Notes under the pieces: generated by a model | Databases searched by the model: none | Seen by the model: the letters and a program-made list of their open reading frames with translations, nothing else | Told to the model about the DNA's origin: nothing | In this document: positions 34,918-43,297 of the stretch, piece by piece | How the letters are laid out: each line of letters opens with the position of its first letter | Position numbering within the stretch: position 1 is the first letter of the stretch | Program-made: the position numbers and the translations under genes | From: Bacteroidota bacterium | GTDB taxonomy: Bacteria; Bacteroidota; Bacteroidia; Chitinophagales; Chitinophagaceae | Direction: 5' to 3' | NCBI GenBank assembly: GCA_016711825.1 | Contig: JADJSG010000004.1 | Coordinates: 62,001 to 126,000, forward strand | Length of the DNA stretch: 64,000 nucleotides

Positions 34918-37269
34918 TTACATATCTAAAGAAAGTTGCAAAGTAAAATTTCGTGGTGGACTAATAATCGCAGGGCGCTCAGCATATACCCGATTGAGCA
35001 TATTTTTTACCACAAATGCGATTTTGGTTTGCTTACTTAATTGATAAGCCAAGCGCAAATCCCATATAAAAGTACCTTTATTGTATTTATTTCTAAATTC
35101 GTTCACAGTACTAGGTATATGGGTTCCATATTCAAATAATCTCCCAAATACATTTTCATTTGGTTTTGAGTTTTGAAATACAGCATCTACATTTTGCATA
35201 TTTGAGTTATATAATAAAGTATTCCCTATGGATATTTTCTTAAAGGTATTTTCGAAATCAAATTTTACACTATTGCGATATCTGTATTTTAAGGTGTTTG
35301 TAGGTCCACTTAAATTTGCTTTAGTAATTGAATCTGGGTTGATTTGTAAAGGATTCATATAAGTATAGCCTAAAATCACTTTCGAACTTAATGGGCCAAT
35401 ATTACCCTGCCCCATGATAGATATATCAATACCATTTATACGGGCTGTGCCTACATTGATTGATTTAAAACCGATATAATCTTGTACATTATGTACTTGT
35501 AATATGGTAGAATCGGCTGGGAGTTGTAAACCAAAATTAAATTCCATCATATCTTTATATTCTGTCCAAAAACCTGCGACATCAATAAAGCCCATCCATG
35601 AACCAAATTTAAATCCTTGCTTGATGCCTAACTCAGCGCTCCATCCTGTTTCGGATTTAAGACCCGGGTTTGGAAACACCCGTGAAGCCCCAAAGGAAGT
35701 ACTTACAAAACGTTCAGCAATTGATGGATAACGATAACCTTGACCATAACTAGCTCTAATAAATGTAGCCTGATCTAATTCATAATTTACACCAGCCCTA
35801 AACACGGGTTTTTTTTCAATTTTATAAGCATCCACTTGATTAAATTCATAACGAACACCCAATGATGTCCAAAGTTTTTGTATCTTTTTTTCTAATTGTA
35901 TGTAGGGTGCAATATTAAAAGTAGTATGATTTCCATAAAGTTCGCCTACAATATTGCTGTAACTACCCATCACACCTGATACAACATTTACATCTTTAAG
36001 CAAACCATGTTCAGCACCAATTGCTTTTTGAAATTGATATTCGCCAAAATAGGTATCAGCCACCGAAGATTGCTTCTTTTCGGGTATATTATTTTTACTT
36101 CTAAACCAACGTGAACGCAATACATGTTTGGCACCGCCTTTAGTAACATATTGAATGTATGGATCAATATTGATTCGTTGTCCCCTATTTTTATTTACGG
36201 TTGTAGAAGAATCATCTAAACCGCCAAATGGTTGATAATATTTGGTACCATTCGAATCGGGTTGCCAAAAGAAAAAGGTTTGACTTTTATTTTTTTGAAG
36301 ATTGCTGTTGATACCTATTGATAATCCTTCTAGCTTTTTAAATGTATAACGTAAATTTAAATTCATTCTTCCTCTTCTTGTCAAATCGCCTTGAAGATAG
36401 GAATCTTCGCTATACCAGGCTGAGCCAAAAACGGTTTCAAGGTTCCCAAATTTTTGCGAATGCATGAAATAACCTCCTTGAAAGCCAGGCTGCTGTTTAT
36501 CCCACCAAATCCAGCTTTTATCTGCGGGGTTTCCATACATGCCATTATACAACATCATTTTGGTGCGTGGTTTTGAACGGGCAAAACCAGTTCGAAAATT
36601 GATGACACCGTTTAAAGCGGAAGAACCATACAGGGATGAAGAAGCGCCTTTGATGATTTCTATTTGTTCGCAATTTTCAAGGGGTAAAAAATCCCATTTG
36701 GCATCTCCAGCATCGGCTGTTAACATAGGCATATCATCTACAAGAACTAATACTCTACTACCCGCTCCATAGCTCCAACCTGCACCTCCACGTATATTGA
36801 CTTGATTTTCAACCACATCCACCCCTGGTACACGTTGCAACGCATCATCCATAGAATTATTGGCCATACTCAGTATTTGTGCGGGTTTGATAACTTCAAT
36901 AGAAACAATTTCTTCTGCAGCACGTTTGGCAAATTTGCTACCACTGACTGTGATGATATTGAGTTCTTTTGATTTTAGTAAAAGGCTTATGTTTAACACT
37001 TGTGTTTCTTGTTCTTTCAATTCGATGTCAACAGATTTCGATTGATAGCCTGTATAGCTAACATTCATTTTATATTTACCAGATGGCAGTTTCAAGGTAT
37101 AATCTCCATTTTCATTGGTTTTGGTACCTAATTTTTGATTGACTGAAATAGTTACCCCAGTTAATATTTCATTGTTAAGGCTGTCTTTAATTGTTCCTTT
37201 CAATAATGCAGTTTGTGCATTGACATCAAAAACTAAAAAAAACACCAGTATTTTGAATAAATATTTCAT
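34918..37269 (-). CDS. TonB-dependent receptor with carboxypeptidase-regulatory-like N-domain
   Basis: 783 residues. Signal peptide to about 18 (VNAQ), a CarboxypepD_reg-like beta-sandwich (about 22-105, LLKGTIKDSLNNEILTGVTI), plug domain (NSMDDALQRVPGVDV, VNIRGGAGWSYGAGSRVLVLVDD, IEIIKGASSSLYGSSALNG, about 135-230), and a 22-strand type barrel ending in an aromatic residue pair (LQLSLDM). Imports an iron chelate, vitamin or similar ligand with TonB energy; the ligand is not predictable. No SusD partner is present, so it is not a polysaccharide-utilisation SusC. Confidence 0.92.
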   Translation of the reverse strand: MKYLFKILVFFLVFDVNAQTALLKGTIKDSLNNEILTGVTISVNQKLGTKTNENGDYTLKLPSGKYKMNVSYTGYQSKSVDIELKEQETQVLNISLLLKSKELNIITVSGSKFAKRAAEEIVSIEVIKPAQILSMANNSMDDALQRVPGVDVVENQVNIRGGAGWSYGAGSRVLVLVDDMPMLTADAGDAKWDFLPLENCEQIEIIKGASSSLYGSSALNGVINFRTGFARSKPRTKMMLYNGMYGNPADKSWIWWDKQQPGFQGGYFMHSQKFGNLETVFGSAWYSEDSYLQGDLTRRGRMNLNLRYTFKKLEGLSIGINSNLQKNKSQTFFFWQPDSNGTKYYQPFGGLDDSSTTVNKNRGQRINIDPYIQYVTKGGAKHVLRSRWFRSKNNIPEKKQSSVADTYFGEYQFQKAIGAEHGLLKDVNVVSGVMGSYSNIVGELYGNHTTFNIAPYIQLEKKIQKLWTSLGVRYEFNQVDAYKIEKKPVFRAGVNYELDQATFIRASYGQGYRYPSIAERFVSTSFGASRVFPNPGLKSETGWSAELGIKQGFKFGSWMGFIDVAGFWTEYKDMMEFNFGLQLPADSTILQVHNVQDYIGFKSINVGTARINGIDISIMGQGNIGPLSSKVILGYTYMNPLQINPDSITKANLSGPTNTLKYRYRNSVKFDFENTFKKISIGNTLLYNSNMQNVDAVFQNSKPNENVFGRLFEYGTHIPSTVNEFRNKYNKGTFIWDLRLAYQLSKQTKIAFVVKNMLNRVYAERPAIISPPRNFTLQLSLDM

Positions 37270-37326
37270 CCGTAAAAAAAATTTTGAGAAAAGTAATATA
37301 ATATTACCTTTATCAAAACTTTTTAA

Positions 37327-38196
37327 ATGAAAAAATTAATTTTACCCTTATTATTGGTTGTGTCAACCTTATTTGCGAATGCACAATGTGTACCAGGAAC
37401 TTTACAAGCGCCAAAGAATGCTTATATTATTCCAGACAGTGCTACCAACTTTATTGCTGGATGCCAAGGGAATCCTTATGAACAAATATTATATATTAAA
37501 GCAGCAAAAGATACAGTGATTAATATAGCTGGGTTAGGCTCTATCACAGCAGATATTGATTCATTTGTTGTAGATGCTAATATCACAGGTATGCCAGGGT
37601 ATTTGATAGCAGAAAGTGTACCTGCATTATTACCACCTGCAGGAGCCGGATCACCAAAAAGTAATTTTCCTCGTTTAGTGATTAAAGGTGACTCTATGGC
37701 TTGTGTAAGAATTAGTGGCAATGTTCCTGCCAATGCGCCTACAGGCACTAATAACTTAACAATCAATTTGTATGTATATACAAGCAATATCCACAGTGCT
37801 GATTTGGTCATTGATGCGCTGATCCCAACCATTTATCCAGGCAGAAAAACAGACACAATAACATCAATTACAGATTATAAATTAGTTATAAATCCTATAC
37901 CATGTTGGGCTGTAGGTATAAGCGATTTAGCTAAATACAATTTTGAAATTGTGCATGCAGTACCAAACCCAACTTCAAATACTACAACCGTAACATTTAT
38001 GTCAAATCTTCAAGATCAATATGAATATAAGTTGGTAAACAACTTAGGCGAAATGGTATTAAACAATACGATTAAAGCAAATACTGGCTTAAATTATATT
38101 CAAGTTGATGCTGCCAACTTAAGTAGTGGTCTTTATCTTTTTTCATTGAGCAATGGCAAAAATTTAGTGACCCAAAAAATACAGGTTAGCAAATAA
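37327..38196 (+). CDS. Secreted protein with T9SS type A sorting domain
   Basis: 289 residues with a signal peptide ending FANAQ. The middle part is a beta-rich domain of unknown type. The last ~75 residues (VHAVPNPTSNTTTV ... LYLFSLSNGK ... QKIQVSK) are a T9SS type A sorting domain. It is divergent from the TonB receptor with a 57-bp spacer. A strong terminator follows. Function not recognised. Confidence 0.82.
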   Translation: MKKLILPLLLVVSTLFANAQCVPGTLQAPKNAYIIPDSATNFIAGCQGNPYEQILYIKAAKDTVINIAGLGSITADIDSFVVDANITGMPGYLIAESVPALLPPAGAGSPKSNFPRLVIKGDSMACVRISGNVPANAPTGTNNLTINLYVYTSNIHSADLVIDALIPTIYPGRKTDTITSITDYKLVINPIPCWAVGISDLAKYNFEIVHAVPNPTSNTTTVTFMSNLQDQYEYKLVNNLGEMVLNNTIKANTGLNYIQVDAANLSSGLYLFSLSNGKNLVTQKIQVSK

Positions 38197-38220
38197 GCTC
38201 AATCATTATTCTATAAAAAA

Positions 38221-38250
38221 AACATCTTGAACTTTTTCAGGATGTTTTTT
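38221..38250 (+). terminator. Terminator after the T9SS cargo gene
   Basis: AACATCTTGA / TCAGGATGTT stem of 10 bp (one G-T pair), 6-nt loop, then T-run. It lies 25 nt after the stop and just before the RidA gene. Confidence 0.85.
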
Positions 38251-38280
38251 TTTATACATTTACATCCAATAATTAATACC

Positions 38281-38697
38281 ATGAGTGAAATCATATCTAC
38301 ACAAAAGGCACCTGCACCCGTTGGGGCTTATCCGCATGCCCGAAGGGTTGGCAATTTATTATTTTTATCGGGTATTGGGCCACGTACACCCATTACCAAT
38401 GAAATTCCTGGATTAACACTTGACAAAAATGGAAATTTTGAAACATTTGATTTTGAAGCACAATGCAGAAGTGTATTTGATAATGTAAAAATTGTATTAG
38501 AAGCAAGTGGCAGCCGATGGGAAAACTTAGTAGATGTGACAGTTTTTTTAGTCAATATGAAACGCGATTTTCATACTTACAATAAGTTGTATGCCGAATA
38601 TTTTACGAATGCACAACCTTGCAGAACAACAGTAGAAATCAATAGTTTACCTACACCAATTGCCATTGAATTAAAGTGTATTGCGGTCATTGAATAA
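38281..38697 (+). CDS. RidA family protein, similar to 2-aminomuconate deaminase
   Basis: 138 residues, one YjgF/RidA trimer-forming domain. PVGAYPHARRVGNLLFLSG and WENLVDVTVFLVNM are family blocks, and the final TTVEINSLPTPIAIELKCIAV holds the binding strand. The insertion GPRTPITNEIPGLTLDKNGN after the first strand, in place of the short canonical loop, resembles the 2-aminomuconate deaminase branch of the family, which acts late in the kynurenine/2-aminophenol pathways. The canonical RidA Arg (in PxRTT) is kept as CRTTVE. The start at 38281 is the first ATG after the terminator. Confidence 0.85.
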   Translation: MSEIISTQKAPAPVGAYPHARRVGNLLFLSGIGPRTPITNEIPGLTLDKNGNFETFDFEAQCRSVFDNVKIVLEASGSRWENLVDVTVFLVNMKRDFHTYNKLYAEYFTNAQPCRTTVEINSLPTPIAIELKCIAVIE

Positions 38698-38845
38698 TTA
38701 AAATAAGGAGGTATTTTACAATAAATTTACAGTCCTCTAAATATGACATGAAATCCCTATCCTATAGATCAATGTAAAGTTCGTTTGAATGAATTTATGA
38801 TTTGAATTAGATCTAAAATACTCAATGGGCTCTTGACGTTTGCAA

Positions 38846-39670
38846 TTACCAACTACCACTGGAACCTCCGCCATCGAAGCCACCACCACCACCACCGAAG
38901 CCACCAAAGCCACCGCTGTCGCTGCTACTGCTTCCACCGCCACCCCAATTGCTTCCGCCTAAAAAACCACCCCCACTACCCCATCCGGCATCGTTGTTTT
39001 TATATCCCCTTCTGCTCATATAAGTAGTGCCTGCTTTATTGCGTAAAACAAAAAAGAATATAAAAATGACTACCATGAATATAAGTATAAAAATCAATGG
39101 AGATACATTAGATGCACCTGCAGGCTCATCTGCTGTGAATTCACCCTTACTATAGCCGATTATTTTGTCTACAGCCTGGTCAAAACCTTTGTAGATATTT
39201 CCTTCTTTAAAATTAGGAACAATCTGTTCACGAATAATTCTACTGCAAATGACATCAGGCAATACACCTGACAATCCATACGCAGGTGAAATATTGATTT
39301 TTCTGTCATTTTTTGAAGCCAGTATCAATACCCCATTTTTCTTACTTTCTTTACCAATATCCCATTTTCTGCCCAGTTCTACCGCATAATCTTCAATGGG
39401 TAATCCTTCTAAGGATGTAACTGTTACAATGGCTATTTCATTGGATGATTCTTTTTCAAAATTTAATAATTTGGTTTCCAGCAACAAAACCTCTTCGGGC
39501 GACATCATATTGCCTAAATCATTTACCAAGGCCGGCTTCGAAGGCAAGTCAGGTATTTGGCTGTGAAATTTAGACTGGCAATAAGCTTGCATTGAACAAA
39601 GCAATATTCCCATGTTTATCATTAAACATAGCAAGCAATATGCAAATTTATTATGGATGGTTTTTATCAT
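38846..39670 (-). CDS. TPM-domain membrane protein (YgcG type) with Gly/Ser tail
   Basis: 274 residues. A signal segment (8-31), a periplasmic TPM domain (about 39-165: VNDLGNMMSPEEVLLLE, SNEIAIVTVTSLEG, KKNGVLILASKNDRKINISPAYGL), one membrane helix (about 187-208), and a C-terminal glycine/serine-rich tail. TPM proteins are linked to repair of photosystem II in plants and are of unknown role in bacteria. It is the last gene of a LemA-TPM-TPM operon, with a 4-nt ATGA overlap to the upstream TPM gene. Confidence 0.88.
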   Translation of the reverse strand: MIKTIHNKFAYCLLCLMINMGILLCSMQAYCQSKFHSQIPDLPSKPALVNDLGNMMSPEEVLLLETKLLNFEKESSNEIAIVTVTSLEGLPIEDYAVELGRKWDIGKESKKNGVLILASKNDRKINISPAYGLSGVLPDVICSRIIREQIVPNFKEGNIYKGFDQAVDKIIGYSKGEFTADEPAGASNVSPLIFILIFMVVIFIFFFVLRNKAGTTYMSRRGYKNNDAGWGSGGGFLGGSNWGGGGSSSSDSGGFGGFGGGGGGFDGGGSSGSW

Positions 39671-40119
39671 TTTCCAAATACTATTTCGTCTGGTAATTCA
39701 TTTTTATTTTCACCATTATATGGAAAATGTTTGTGTAATTCAGTGCCTACTTCATTGATACATTGAATCAAACTTTCTGCTTCTCTTTTTTCATAAAAAC
39801 CTTTGATTAAATTTTTACTTTGCCTATCCCAAAAAGATTGCGTTGTTTTTTCAAAAATATATTTATCACTATACAAAGCAAAATCTCTGTCTTTATATGC
39901 GATATAAATTAATACAGCGTTTCTGTTTACGGTTTGATACATATTGAGCTGATTAAATATTTCATAAGCTCTCCACAAAGGATTCATATATACACAATGG
40001 CTCTCTATAAAAATTCTGATTTCACCAGATGTTTTATTTTCATTTTCAATAACACAATCTAATATGCGTTGATTTTCTTCTTTAGAAAAAAGGGTTTTGA
40101 TAGTAGAAAATGAAAACAT
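39667..40119 (-). CDS. Small TPM-domain protein
   Basis: 150 residues, a lone TPM domain without signal peptide or membrane helix: IENENKTSGEIRIFIESHC, VNRNAVLIYIAYKDRDFALYSDK, then a C-terminal helix. It is therefore cytoplasmic, in contrast to the periplasmic TPM protein encoded next. The 4-nt overlap with that gene and the 32-nt gap to lemA support an operon. Confidence 0.82.
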   Translation of the reverse strand: MFSFSTIKTLFSKEENQRILDCVIENENKTSGEIRIFIESHCVYMNPLWRAYEIFNQLNMYQTVNRNAVLIYIAYKDRDFALYSDKYIFEKTTQSFWDRQSKNLIKGFYEKREAESLIQCINEVGTELHKHFPYNGENKNELPDEIVFGK

Positions 40120-40151
40120 ACTTGTTGATTATTTTAAAAAATGGAAGCCAT

Positions 40152-40730
40152 TTAGAATTGTACCTTAGGTGCTTTTTGTGAAGCAGCATCCGCTTCAAAT
40201 GTAGGTTTGGCTTTAAGTCCAAACATATTCGCAAAAAGGTTCGTTGGAAAACTTCTAGCTTTGGTATTATATACCTGAACTGATTCATTAAAATCTTTTC
40301 GGGCAACGGTTACCCTGTTTTCGGTGCCTTCAATTTGCACTTGTAAATCAAGGAAATTTTGATTGGCTTTCAGGGTAGGATAATTCTCAGTAATCATCAT
40401 TAATCTTCCTAAAGCTTGACTTAATTGACCTTGTGCAGCTTGAAATGCAGCTAATTTTTCGGGGGTAAGGTCATTAATATCAACTTTCATTTGTGTAGCA
40501 CTTGCACGTGCATTGATTACATCCGTTAAAGTTTTTTGTTCAAAATTAGCGGCCCCCTTTACGGTATTGACTAAATTTTCAATTAAGTCAGATCTGCGCT
40601 GGTACTGGTTTTGCACTTCTGCCCAGGTACGCTTTACATCTTCATCTTTTGCAACTAAGCCATTGTAAGTACTCTTTACATAAAGGAAGACAACTGCTAA
40701 AATGGCTAAACCAATTAATAATTTTTTCAT
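40152..40730 (-). CDS. LemA family protein
   Basis: 192 residues. One N-terminal membrane helix (2-20), then the long helical LemA domain with the signatures DEDVKRTWAEVQNQYQRRSDLIENLV (about 33-58), AAQGQLSQALGRLMMITENYP and FNESVQVYN. The LemA-TPM-TPM order is a frequent conserved gene set in bacteria; the role is not known, and membrane-stress or protein-anchoring roles are only suggested. First gene of the operon. Confidence 0.92.
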   Translation of the reverse strand: MKKLLIGLAILAVVFLYVKSTYNGLVAKDEDVKRTWAEVQNQYQRRSDLIENLVNTVKGAANFEQKTLTDVINARASATQMKVDINDLTPEKLAAFQAAQGQLSQALGRLMMITENYPTLKANQNFLDLQVQIEGTENRVTVARKDFNESVQVYNTKARSFPTNLFANMFGLKAKPTFEADAASQKAPKVQF

Positions 40731-40813
40731 GTTTTATTGTTTTGATAATTTATTTAAAAAATATTTTTTACAAAGAAAACAAAAAAATGCTTTTAAATAT
40801 AAAAAACTTACAA

Positions 40814-40821
40814 TACATTTG
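40814..40821 (+). promoter_or_regulatory. Promoter -7 element of the beta-barrel gene
   Basis: TACATTTG, 29 nt before the ATG, matches TAnnTTTG. No clear TTG at -33. Confidence 0.4.
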
Positions 40822-40850
40822 ACCCATAAAACAAATAAAAAGTATTATAT

Positions 40851-41582
40851 ATGAAAAAATTACTTATCTTTTCTTTAATGATTGTTTCAGCACTCTCAGT
40901 AGATGCGCAAAGAAAAAGAACACGTACAGCTACTACACAAGGTAACGTAGTTGTTAGAATGGGCATGGGCGTTCACACCACTAAATGGGATCCAGATGGA
41001 GATGCACTTTACAGAGCAACAGATTTCCATTTCAGACCATCAGTTGGTTACATGGTAATTGACAATTTGGAGTTAGGTGGAAACTTAGGCGTATCTTATG
41101 GTGAATCAGAAGATATTGCTACACAAAACCCAACTTTAAGCAAAAGAGTAACTGACAGAACAGATGTTAACTTTGGTATTTATTTACAAAAATATTTCCC
41201 TTTAAACAATTGGTTCGCTTTCTATACATATGGTAACTTAGGTTTATCTACTGGTACTGAAAATGTAGACGACGTATTAGGTTCTATCACTACAAGAAAC
41301 AAATCAATGTCAGGTAGCAGAACAGGTGTTGGTGGTGCAGTAAACTTCGGTTTTTCTTTCACTCCTTACAATGCATTTGCATTTTATGCTGACTTAGCTG
41401 GTTTAAGCGTTGCAACTACTAAATGGGATCCAGATGGTACAGCACCAGCAGATCCAATCATCAACACTACTGACGTAGGTTTTGATGTAATTGGTAACAC
41501 AAATAGCAACACAAGTTCTATGATTCGTCCATTAACTTTTGGATGTGCTTGGTACTTCGGTCGTGGTCTTTGGAAAAAATAA
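40851..41582 (+). CDS. Outer-membrane beta-barrel protein
   Basis: 243 residues. Signal peptide ending VDAQ. The rest alternates strands of an 8-stranded OmpW/OmpX-like barrel (VVRMGMGVHTTKWDPDGDAL, LELGGNLGVSYG, FYTYGNLGLS, GGAVNFGFSF), ending in the aromatic strand FGCAWYFGRGLWKK. The motif TTKWDPDG occurs twice (residues ~43 and ~195), marking an internal repeat. Codon use suggests high expression. A very strong terminator follows. Confidence 0.88.
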   Translation: MKKLLIFSLMIVSALSVDAQRKRTRTATTQGNVVVRMGMGVHTTKWDPDGDALYRATDFHFRPSVGYMVIDNLELGGNLGVSYGESEDIATQNPTLSKRVTDRTDVNFGIYLQKYFPLNNWFAFYTYGNLGLSTGTENVDDVLGSITTRNKSMSGSRTGVGGAVNFGFSFTPYNAFAFYADLAGLSVATTKWDPDGTAPADPIINTTDVGFDVIGNTNSNTSSMIRPLTFGCAWYFGRGLWKK

Positions 41583-41983
41583 TCAAACCATATTTTTATA
41601 AAAAATCCTGCTTAGCAATAAGCAGGATTTTTTTTGTTCATAAGTAAACGTATTTACTAAATTGGTTTCCGCTTTTGCCATGATATAAGAGTAGAAAAAC
41701 AAATTTAACGGTGTACAAGCAAACTGATATGAAAAAGGAAACAGGTCCAATCAATGTTTCGGTTCACTTCAAAGCAATAAACAGGCTTACAATGGGTTTA
41801 ATTTTTAGGAAATAAATATTAATTGCAGGTATTAACTCCATATATAAAACGAACAGTTCAGTATATTGGATATTAAAAAAAATCCCAATGCTTGCGTATT
41901 ATGTTTAGCTATAAATAATGTTATAAGGGTATTAAATCCCTTATTCAAATTCGAACCATTCTGTGTATCTGAAATCAAATAAC
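41583..41983. other. Intergenic region with a degenerate copy of the M16 gene 3' end
   Basis: No coding gene. Besides the terminator, the stretch 41889-41930 resembles the 3' end of the neighbouring M16 peptidase gene (41983-42025): both contain ATGCTTGCGTATTAT followed by a TTAGCTA block and an ATAAT block. It looks like a partial local duplication. Confidence 0.5.
41603..41634 (+). terminator. Very strong terminator of the beta-barrel gene
   Basis: AAATCCTGCTTA / TAAGCAGGATTT, a 12-bp perfect stem with a GCAA tetraloop, followed by a T-run. It lies 20 nt after the stop. Confidence 0.92.
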
Positions 41984-43234
41984 CTATGCTTGCGTATTAT
42001 TCTTAGCTAAATAATATAAGGTGTTTGTGTTCTCATCACTAAACACTTCATTTGCACAAGCTATAACATCATCTACACTTACTGCCTGATAATTACCTAA
42101 CTCCTGATTCATCATTTCGGCATCGCCAAGCAATTCATAAAAAGCAAGGTTATTGGCACGACTCAGTAAACTTAAATCTTCAAACGCAATCATGCTTTCA
42201 ATTTTGTTTTTTACTTTTTCCAATTCAAGTTCCGATATTTTATTGTTCTTTAATAGCCCTATTTCTACCTGTATTGCTTTATCAGCATCTTCAGGTTTTA
42301 CAAATGGTAAAATTTTCCCTTCTATGACTAATAATCCATTTTCAACACTTCCTGTATGGTAACAATCAATTTGACTAAAAATAGCCTGTTCTTTGACTAA
42401 TTTTTGATGCAATCGAGACGATTGACCACCGCTAAATATTTCAGTGATGACATCAGCAGCATAATATTTTTTATCTAATCGATTGGCTATATGATAGGCT
42501 TTAAAAATAACAGAAACAGGTACATCTTTTTCTATTATTTGCATACGCGGAGCTGTTTGCATAGGCTCCTTCGCAATATTTCTTACGTAGGGCTCACCTG
42601 ATTCGATGGGCTCAAACCATTTTTCTGCATATGCTTTTACTTCAGCAGTGGTGATATTTCCAGCTACACAAAGCACTGCGTTTACGGGTCTATAATGCTT
42701 GAAGAAAAAGTTTTTTACATCCTGCAATTGAGCATTTTCAATATGTGCGAGCTCTTTGCCAATGGTCATCCATTGATAAGGATGTTGGGTATAACAAAGC
42801 TCACGAAGGTATTTCCAAGTATCACCATAAGGCTTATTGATATAATGTTCCTTAAACTCTTCACAAACCACTTTACGCTGTACTTCCAGGCTTTTTTCAC
42901 TGAATGCAAGACTTAACATACGATCGCTTTCCAGCCAAAAAGCTGTTTCGATGTTTTTGGCAGGTAATTGAATATAATAATTTGTAATGTCATTGGTTGT
43001 ATAAGCATTGTTTTCGCCACCTGCCATTTGCAAGGGTTCGTCATAATCAGGAATATTAATTGACCCTCCAAACATTAAGTGTTCAAACAAATGGGCAAAA
43101 CCTGTTTGGGCAGGATTTTCGTCTCTTGCACCCACATCATAAATAACATTCATAGCCACCATGGGTGTAGATGTATCATGATGCACTATACATCTGAGTC
43201 CATTTTTTAATGTGAATTTTTCATATTTTATCAT
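41984..43234 (-). CDS. M16 family zinc metallopeptidase
   Basis: 416 residues, a single-chain pitrilysin-family protease. The inverted zinc motif HLFEH (H48, E51, H52) in FAHLFEHLMFGG is intact, followed by a downstream Glu in KVVCEEFKEH. The second half is the non-catalytic M16 domain. No signal peptide, so probably cytoplasmic or periplasmic by another route. It belongs to the short processing-peptidase group usually found singly or as pairs; here there is only one gene. The gap to purF is 63 nt. Confidence 0.92.
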   Translation of the reverse strand: MIKYEKFTLKNGLRCIVHHDTSTPMVAMNVIYDVGARDENPAQTGFAHLFEHLMFGGSINIPDYDEPLQMAGGENNAYTTNDITNYYIQLPAKNIETAFWLESDRMLSLAFSEKSLEVQRKVVCEEFKEHYINKPYGDTWKYLRELCYTQHPYQWMTIGKELAHIENAQLQDVKNFFFKHYRPVNAVLCVAGNITTAEVKAYAEKWFEPIESGEPYVRNIAKEPMQTAPRMQIIEKDVPVSVIFKAYHIANRLDKKYYAADVITEIFSGGQSSRLHQKLVKEQAIFSQIDCYHTGSVENGLLVIEGKILPFVKPEDADKAIQVEIGLLKNNKISELELEKVKNKIESMIAFEDLSLLSRANNLAFYELLGDAEMMNQELGNYQAVSVDDVIACANEVFSDENTNTLYYLAKNNTQA

Positions 43235-43297
43235 GATACCATTTATTTAAAATTAAAAACCAATAAACTGTTTTGTTTATACCAGAACAACTTGCCT

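Noticed and set aside
34918..37269. SusC of a polysaccharide-utilisation locus
   Set aside because: There is no SusD-like lipoprotein or glycoside hydrolase nearby, and the size fits ordinary TonB receptors.
38833..39027. His-rich open frame on the plus strand
   Set aside because: It is the mirror of the Gly/Ser-rich tail codons of the TPM protein; the histidines come from complementing GGTGG repeats.
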